From positions 1 to 10,959 of the forward strand of contig DAOVNL010000011.1 in assembly GCA_030630245.1 (NCBI GenBank): a DNA stretch of 10,959 nucleotides. The letters are read 5' to 3'. This DNA comes from Candidatus Omnitrophota bacterium. GTDB taxonomy: Bacteria > Omnitrophota > Gorgyraeia > B26-G9. The position numbers were made by a program, and so were the translations under genes. Below are positions 6,305-10,959 of the stretch, one piece after another. Numbering within the stretch: position 1 is the stretch's first letter; every line of letters begins with the position of its first letter. Below the pieces are notes generated by a model. That model was not told where the DNA came from. It was given only the letters and a program-made list of their open reading frames with translations, and did not search any database.

Positions 6305-6994
6305 TTACTTATGTTTGGTGAGCAAATTTATGCTTTCCTGTTTACCAACCACAATCAGGCAATCACCTTCTTCGAGTATATCCTCAGCTTGCGGCAGGTC
6401 ATTTATTTCTTCGTTTAATATACGCTGTCCCCTCTCATCAATAGCTGCGGCCTGTTTCTTTATCGCCACAACGTTAACATCATAGCGCTTTCTAAGGTTA
6501 AGCTCCTTAAGCGAGCGTCCGCAAAAATCCTTAGGGATTCTTATCTCGGCCATCGTATGCCCGGAAGACAGCTTCATGCTTACCTGTATATTGGGACTGG
6601 TAAGGCTTTTCCCCACCGATTCCCCCATTTCCTTTTCAAGGTTGAGAATCTTTGTAATATCAAGGGCTTTAAGGATCTCTTCCTGCAAAGGGTTAACCGA
6701 GCGCCCGTAAATATTCTTTATTCCCATTTTTTTAAGCAAAGTCGTTGTCAGCAGGTTAGCCTCAACATTTTCACCGATACAGACTATCGCCGCATCAACC
6801 TGCTCAAGCCCTATAGACCGCAGCGCCTTTTCATCTGTAGCATTTAAAGCAACCGCTACGGCCACATAATCCTTAATATCCTCAACTTTTTCTTTATCAG
6901 AATCAACAGCAAGAACCTCTACACCCTGATCAGTTAATGTCTTAGCTACTGTTGATCCGAAACTACCTAATCCAAAAACAGCAATTTGACGCAT
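6305..6994 (-). CDS. ktrA: TrkA/KtrA-type potassium-uptake regulatory protein
   Basis: The 229-residue protein is a single RCK unit, the usual length for KtrA rather than the double-length enteric TrkA. The N-terminal Rossmann fold has G8-x-G10-x-x-G13 and the acidic D31 that ends the second strand, indicating NAD(H) or adenine-nucleotide binding. The C-terminal RCK_C ligand-binding lobe covers about 136-225. Such proteins form cytoplasmic rings that gate a TrkH/KtrB potassium channel. No channel gene is present in the window, so the partner must be elsewhere. The ATG is preceded by a consensus AGGAGG with a 6-nt spacer. Upstream is ahbC (32-nt gap) and downstream the HAMP-PAS gene (10-nt gap). 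The family call is firm; the exact subfamily symbol is less so. Confidence 0.9.
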   Translation of the reverse strand: MRQIAVFGLGSFGSTVAKTLTDQGVEVLAVDSDKEKVEDIKDYVAVAVALNATDEKALRSIGLEQVDAAIVCIGENVEANLLTTTLLKKMGIKNIYGRSVNPLQEEILKALDITKILNLEKEMGESVGKSLTSPNIQVSMKLSSGHTMAEIRIPKDFCGRSLKELNLRKRYDVNVVAIKKQAAAIDERGQRILNEEINDLPQAEDILEEGDCLIVVGKQESINLLTKHK

Positions 6995-7000
6995 ATCATT

Positions 7001-7006
7001 CCTCCT
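7001..7006 (-). promoter_or_regulatory. Consensus ribosome binding site of the ktrA-type gene
   Basis: AGGAGG on the minus strand lies 6 nt before the ATG at 6994. It is the best Shine-Dalgarno sequence in the window and fixes the start of this gene, suggesting independent, strong translation in contrast to the weak sites of its neighbours. Confidence 0.75.
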
Positions 7007-7026
7007 AAGATAAAGCTGCAGTTAGT

Positions 7027-8196
7027 CTAATTGATCTCGTTTTCCGTTAAATAACAGCAGGGATCTTCCTGCCAAAAGTCATTATGGACAACAAACGCCC
7101 TGATCCTGCATCCGCCGCAATATGACTTATAACGGCAGCGCCCGCATTTGCCCTTAAGATAACGCGCTTTAGAGCGCAGCCGGTAAAGAAACTTATCGTC
7201 TTTGTTAAGCCATATTTTACTAAAATCCGCCTTCTTTATATTGCCAATCGCCTCCTGCTGCCAGAATTGGCAGGCAAACACCTCGCCTGAGGGCGAAATA
7301 TCTACGATTTTACTGCCGGCAGAACACCCCCCGTGAAACTTTAATAATTTCAAAACCTCCGCGGCAATCTGCGAATTTCTTTTCCTCAGGTAATTATATA
7401 TATAAATACCGTCGGCATGATTATCTACAGTAAGTATTTCAATGTCATAGTTCTTCTTTTTATATTCTAAAGCATGATGGACTAAAAAATCAACAACTTT
7501 ACGTCTGGCCTTATTATCAATATCAAGATCGGCAATGTTCTTCCCACGTCCTGAGTATACCAGATGATACATGCAAAAACGCGGAATTTTTTCTTTTATG
7601 CATAGATCCAGCACAAACGGCAGATCAGGGGCATTAAACCTGCTTATCGTAAAACGCACCCCGGTCTTGAGCCCGGCTTCCTGAGCATTAATAATCCCCT
7701 TTATCGCCATATCATATGCGCCTTTTATTTTACGAAAGCGATCATGCAGGCTCTTTCGTCCGTCAATGCTTACCCCCACATAGTCTATCCCTGATCCGGC
7801 CAGTTTTTTGGCAAGTGCCTTTGATATAAGCGTACCGTTTGTAGATAAGCCCACCCTGATTTTTCTTGCCTTAGCATATTCGATCAGCGGCAGGATGTCC
7901 TTATGCATCAGAGGTTCACCCCCTGAGAAAAGCAAAACAGGAATATCTATTTTTGCCAAAGAATCGATCACCTTTTTGATCTGCGGAGTACTAAGCTCAT
8001 TTTTATAAGTTATATTCTGCGATTCAAGGTAACAATGCCAACAATCGAGGTTACAACGCCGGGTTAAGTTAAAAACCACCAAAGGGCTTGAGGCATTGCA
8101 GTTTATAAATAATGGAGACTTTCTTTTTTTGCTTACCGCCTTTAAAGCGGCAGACACTGTCGGTTTTCCTCCCAGAAGTTTTGTAAAATTAATCAT
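7027..8196 (-). CDS. ahbC: Radical SAM/SPASM protein AhbC, 12,18-didecarboxysiroheme deacetylase
   Basis: The 389-residue protein carries the radical SAM cluster motif C48-x3-C52-x2-C55 and the SAM-contact LLFSGGEPL. Its C-terminal cysteines (C291, C309, C351, C354, C360, C363, C380, C381) fit a SPASM-like region for extra iron-sulfur clusters. The N-terminus (FTKLLGGKPTVSAALK) and the internal stretches YHLVYSGRG and EILTVDNHADG are typical of the AhbC/NirJ group. AhbC removes the two acetate side chains from 12,18-didecarboxysiroheme to give Fe-coproporphyrin III in the siroheme-dependent heme pathway; NirJ does a related step for heme d1. The start codon overlaps the stop of the CobA-HemD fusion (ATGA), implying translational coupling and supporting a tetrapyrrole role. 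AhbC is preferred over NirJ or AhbD on motifs; the decarboxylase AhbAB and the last enzyme AhbD are not in the window. Confidence 0.83.
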   Translation of the reverse strand: MINFTKLLGGKPTVSAALKAVSKKRKSPLFINCNASSPLVVFNLTRRCNLDCWHCYLESQNITYKNELSTPQIKKVIDSLAKIDIPVLLFSGGEPLMHKDILPLIEYAKARKIRVGLSTNGTLISKALAKKLAGSGIDYVGVSIDGRKSLHDRFRKIKGAYDMAIKGIINAQEAGLKTGVRFTISRFNAPDLPFVLDLCIKEKIPRFCMYHLVYSGRGKNIADLDIDNKARRKVVDFLVHHALEYKKKNYDIEILTVDNHADGIYIYNYLRKRNSQIAAEVLKLLKFHGGCSAGSKIVDISPSGEVFACQFWQQEAIGNIKKADFSKIWLNKDDKFLYRLRSKARYLKGKCGRCRYKSYCGGCRIRAFVVHNDFWQEDPCCYLTENEIN

Positions 8197-9725
8197 TGTC
8201 TGTTTTTTTTCAGGCTGGTTAACATCGCCTTTATAAGGCCTTCGATCGTGAATACCTTTGCCGCGGTTTCTGCTTTAAAGCCATGGCCTTGCAGCGTTTT
8301 TTCAGTAACGGGCCCTATGCAGGCAAATTTTTGTTTGTTTAACAAAGTCTTTTCTTTCTTCAAAAATTTCATGAACTGATGAACACAGCTTGAGCTGGTG
8401 AAAGTAATAAAATCAAACTGTTCATTCTTAACCAACTTTCTTAATTTCCGCGCGTTTGCCTGCAAAGGCCTGCAAACACTATAAATAAACATTTCATCGA
8501 TAATCGCGCCTTGCGCGCGTAATTCATCCACCAGCAGTTTCCTGCCCTGCCTTGAGTGAGGGATGAATATCCGCTTTTTGCGAATATCGATTTTTTTAAA
8601 TTCATCAGCAAGGCTTTCCATAAAAAATTTCTTAGGGATAATATCCGCAATTATACCTCTTTCCTTTAGTTCTGCCTGGGTTTCCCCGCCGAGTACAGCA
8701 ACCTTTGCGTGGGCAAACAATCTGGCATCGAGACCTTTGTTCACCAGTTCGCCAAAGCAGATATCCACAGCGCCCCTACTTGTAAATATTACCCAGTCAC
8801 TTTGTTTTATCCCGCTTATCAAGCGCTTAGCATCGATCTTAACTTCCTTTACCACTTCGATCATTGGATAAATACATGTTTGAGCTCCCAAAAGCTTGAG
8901 CTTCGAGCTAAAAAGTCCCGCCATAATTTTAGGCCGGGTAATAAGTATTTTTTTTCCAAACAGCGGTTTTGATTCATACCAGTTAAGTTTTTTTCTTAAA
9001 TTTACTACTTTACCGATAATTACTATCGCTGGATTAGTTAATCCGTTTTTTTTAATTTTGATGGCAATATTCTCAAGCGTGCCAGTGAGAATTTTTTGTC
9101 TGGGCAGCGTACCCCATTGGCTCACACAAACAGGCGTATCCTTTTTCATGCCGTAATTGATCAGCTCAAGCATGATTGCTTTCAATCTGCTCATGCCCAT
9201 AAATATCACCAGGGTTCCCTTGCTGCGGGCAAGCATCGGCCAGTCAACATCTTTATCTAACTTCTGCGGGTCTTCATGTCCGGTAACAAAGGTCACCTGG
9301 GAAGATATTCCCCTTTGGGTCAGGGCAATGCCCGCGTAAGCTGCCGCGGCGATGCCTGAACTTACACCAGGTACAATCTCAAAGGCTATTTTTGCTTTTT
9401 TTAACGCAAGCGCTTCTTCTGAGCCGCGGCCGAATAAAAAGGGATCCCCTCCTTTAAGGCGCACCACAATACGGTGTTTCCTGGCAGCATTAACAAGCAT
9501 TCTGTTGATTTGCTCTTGTTTTAAGCTATGCCTGCCCGGGGATTTGCCGGCATAAATTATCTTCACCCTGCTGCCGGCATTTTCTAACAAGTCAGGAGAC
9601 ATTAAATGATCATAAACAATCACATCCGCGGTTTTTATGCACTCAAGCGCCGCCTTTGTGATCAATCCCTCATTACCCGGGCCGACTCCGGCCAGAAACA
9701 CCTTACCTTTAACTTTCTTTCCCAT
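8193..9725 (-). CDS. cobA-hemD: Fused uroporphyrinogen-III C-methyltransferase/uroporphyrinogen-III synthase
   Basis: The 510-residue protein joins two enzymes. Residues 1 to about 245 are the SAM-dependent methyltransferase (CobA/SUMT), with GVGPG (13-17), VVRLKGGDPFLFGRG, the proline-rich PGVSSGIAAAAYAG and TGHEDP. Residues from about 255 are uroporphyrinogen-III synthase (HemD), with KKILITRP at the domain start, FTSRGAVD in the middle and IGPVTEKTL near the end. Together they close hydroxymethylbilane to uroporphyrinogen III and methylate it twice to precorrin-2, the branch point to siroheme, cobalamin and Ahb-type heme. The fusion is common in anaerobes. It starts 6 nt after the HD-GYP gene with a poor ribosome site, and its TGA overlaps the ahbC start. 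Both domains look intact. Confidence 0.93.
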   Translation of the reverse strand: MGKKVKGKVFLAGVGPGNEGLITKAALECIKTADVIVYDHLMSPDLLENAGSRVKIIYAGKSPGRHSLKQEQINRMLVNAARKHRIVVRLKGGDPFLFGRGSEEALALKKAKIAFEIVPGVSSGIAAAAYAGIALTQRGISSQVTFVTGHEDPQKLDKDVDWPMLARSKGTLVIFMGMSRLKAIMLELINYGMKKDTPVCVSQWGTLPRQKILTGTLENIAIKIKKNGLTNPAIVIIGKVVNLRKKLNWYESKPLFGKKILITRPKIMAGLFSSKLKLLGAQTCIYPMIEVVKEVKIDAKRLISGIKQSDWVIFTSRGAVDICFGELVNKGLDARLFAHAKVAVLGGETQAELKERGIIADIIPKKFFMESLADEFKKIDIRKKRIFIPHSRQGRKLLVDELRAQGAIIDEMFIYSVCRPLQANARKLRKLVKNEQFDFITFTSSSCVHQFMKFLKKEKTLLNKQKFACIGPVTEKTLQGHGFKAETAAKVFTIEGLIKAMLTSLKKNRQ

Positions 9726-9731
9726 AATTTA

Positions 9732-10959
9732 TTAACCAATGTTTTTGGCAGCAATATCAACAAACACATCCACAATATCCGGATCAAACTGGCTGCCGGA
9801 ACATCTTTTCAATTCCTCAACCGCATCTTTCTGTTTTAAGCTTCTGCGGTATGGCCGGACTGATATCATAGCCTTGTACGCGTCACAAACAGCCAGGATC
9901 CGTGCCCCGATCGGGATAGCAAAAGCGCGCAGGCCTTCAGGATAGCCGGAACCGTCATAACGCTCATGATGATAAAGCACCATGGGCAATATCTGCTGAT
10001 GTATGTCCATATGGCGCAACATGCTTGTAGAAACAATACTATGCATTTTAAGCTTAACGAATTCATCAACGGTCAATTTTTCCTTTTTCAAAAGGATCTG
10101 CTCGCTTATTGATACTTTTCCTATATCATGCAGCAGCCCCGCGATCCTGATCAGCTCTATCTGATCGCCGGGCAGATTCATTTTCTTTGCGACTAAAACC
10201 GCAAGTTCGGCAACTGCTTCCGAATACCCCCTCTGATATTCATCCTTGCCTTCTATTGCCGTAACCAATGATGTGATTGCTCCCAAATAATCGTGCTTAA
10301 GCTTCAAATATCGATTGGCATTTTCTATGCAGATCGCCGTTTGATTGGTTATGGTCCTGATTGTTTCCAGAACATCCTCTTCCAGAGATACCGCGCTCCT
10401 GCTGACAAACAAGGATAATCCCATAACCTTATCTCCGGCAACAAGCGGAAAGATAAACAATGATTTCGGGTTTTTTACCGGAATATATTTTAGAATATCC
10501 GGTTTTGTCTTTAACTCCGGGATAAAAACTGCTGTTTGTTCATCAATTAACCGCTGGTATATCTTTTTATCAAGCTTAAAACGTTTCTGAGTTATTTTGT
10601 CTAAATCATATTCAACCCCGCTCAATGCCCCGAAGAAAAATTCCTTTGTTTTTCTGTCAAAAAGCAGCAAAGCACAGATATCTATTTTGGTTATTTCAAC
10701 CAAATAACGCGCGGTTAAATTTGAAATGCTCCGCAGCTCAACCAGCCCCTCCATTTCTTTATTTACCTGATACAGCAAAGAAAGATTATTCAAAAGCTTC
10801 TCCTTGCGATTCTCATCGGCCTTAGCCTTTACCCCGCGTTCTATCAGTTCACTTAACTCCCCAACTTCAAAAGGTTTACTCACATAAGAATACGCGCCTT
10901 CATTCATTAGAGTTACAGCCGTATCAAGACAGGTGAATGCGGTGATTATAATAACAACA
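9732..10959 (-). CDS. Response regulator with REC, GAF and HD-GYP domains (N-terminus beyond window)
   Basis: The reading frame stays open through the right edge. Although there is an ATG at 10907, the codons before it read VVIIITAFTCLDTAVTL, which joins MNEGAYSYVSKPFE to give the end of a receiver domain with its conserved Thr and Lys. The true start therefore lies outside the window. After the receiver come a short coiled-coil-like linker, a GAF domain and a C-terminal HD-GYP domain with HDIGK, KMHS, the paired histidines in YHHERYDGSGYP, and the late aspartate in VCDAY. HD-GYP proteins hydrolyse cyclic di-GMP. The usual GHSxRV metal-site motif reads GYSEAV here (Tyr codon at 10226-10224), which may alter metal binding. 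The gene ends 6 nt before the CobA-HemD fusion. A phosphorylation-controlled cyclic di-GMP phosphodiesterase is the likely role; activity is not certain. Confidence 0.9.
   Translation of the reverse strand, partial: VVIIITAFTCLDTAVTLMNEGAYSYVSKPFEVGELSELIERGVKAKADENRKEKLLNNLSLLYQVNKEMEGLVELRSISNLTARYLVEITKIDICALLLFDRKTKEFFFGALSGVEYDLDKITQKRFKLDKKIYQRLIDEQTAVFIPELKTKPDILKYIPVKNPKSLFIFPLVAGDKVMGLSLFVSRSAVSLEEDVLETIRTITNQTAICIENANRYLKLKHDYLGAITSLVTAIEGKDEYQRGYSEAVAELAVLVAKKMNLPGDQIELIRIAGLLHDIGKVSISEQILLKKEKLTVDEFVKLKMHSIVSTSMLRHMDIHQQILPMVLYHHERYDGSGYPEGLRAFAIPIGARILAVCDAYKAMISVRPYRRSLKQKDAVEELKRCSGSQFDPDIVDVFVDIAAKNIG

Noticed and set aside
10907..10907. ATG at 10907 as the start of the HD-GYP gene
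   Set aside because: The frame is open beyond it and encodes the preceding part of a receiver domain, so this Met is internal.

Overview
The window comes from a bacterium, moderately AT-rich by eye. It carries a siroheme-dependent heme pathway (CobA-HemD fusion plus an AhbC-type radical SAM enzyme), a TPR-SpoIID fusion, an HD-GYP response regulator and a membrane-embedded spermidine-synthase-like protein. This mix suggests an uncultivated anaerobic Gram-negative lineage such as Omnitrophota, or relatives of Nitrospirota or the deltaproteobacterial groups. The assignment is inference from gene content only; there is no rRNA or marker gene.

Layout. Positions 1-322 are intergenic and hold copy 1 of a 68-bp direct repeat, a pyrimidine-rich tract and a candidate promoter. 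The plus-strand gene 323-2629 encodes a polytopic membrane protein with a central spermidine-synthase-like domain. It converges on a minus-strand gene (2685-3287) for a small membrane-anchored protein of unknown function. Copy 2 of the repeat (3337-3404) lies in the predicted leader of that small gene, directly downstream of a very good sigma-70-like promoter. The two repeat copies are in the same orientation, 3292 bp apart, and bracket exactly these two genes.

From 3474 to the right edge all six genes lie on the minus strand with short gaps and may form one long transcription unit or a few overlapping ones. In transcription order they are: a response regulator with receiver, GAF and HD-GYP domains (N-terminus beyond the window edge); a uroporphyrinogen-III methyltransferase/synthase fusion; AhbC (ATGA overlap with the fusion); a TrkA/KtrA-type potassium-channel regulator; a two-TM HAMP-PAS protein with no kinase domain; and a secreted TPR-SpoIID peptidoglycan protein. 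Two related AT-rich palindromes lie between the last two genes.

How they work together. The CobA-HemD fusion makes uroporphyrinogen III and methylates it to precorrin-2. After siroheme formation and decarboxylation by enzymes not in this window, AhbC removes the acetate side chains on the way to Fe-coproporphyrin. The other genes are regulatory or envelope genes with no evident pathway link to heme. I see no defence system, CRISPR array, intact transposase, tRNA or rRNA. The most unusual items are the paired direct repeat around a two-gene block, the synthase-like domain without the usual catalytic acidic residues, the HD-GYP domain with a substituted early metal-site histidine, and the palindrome pair.
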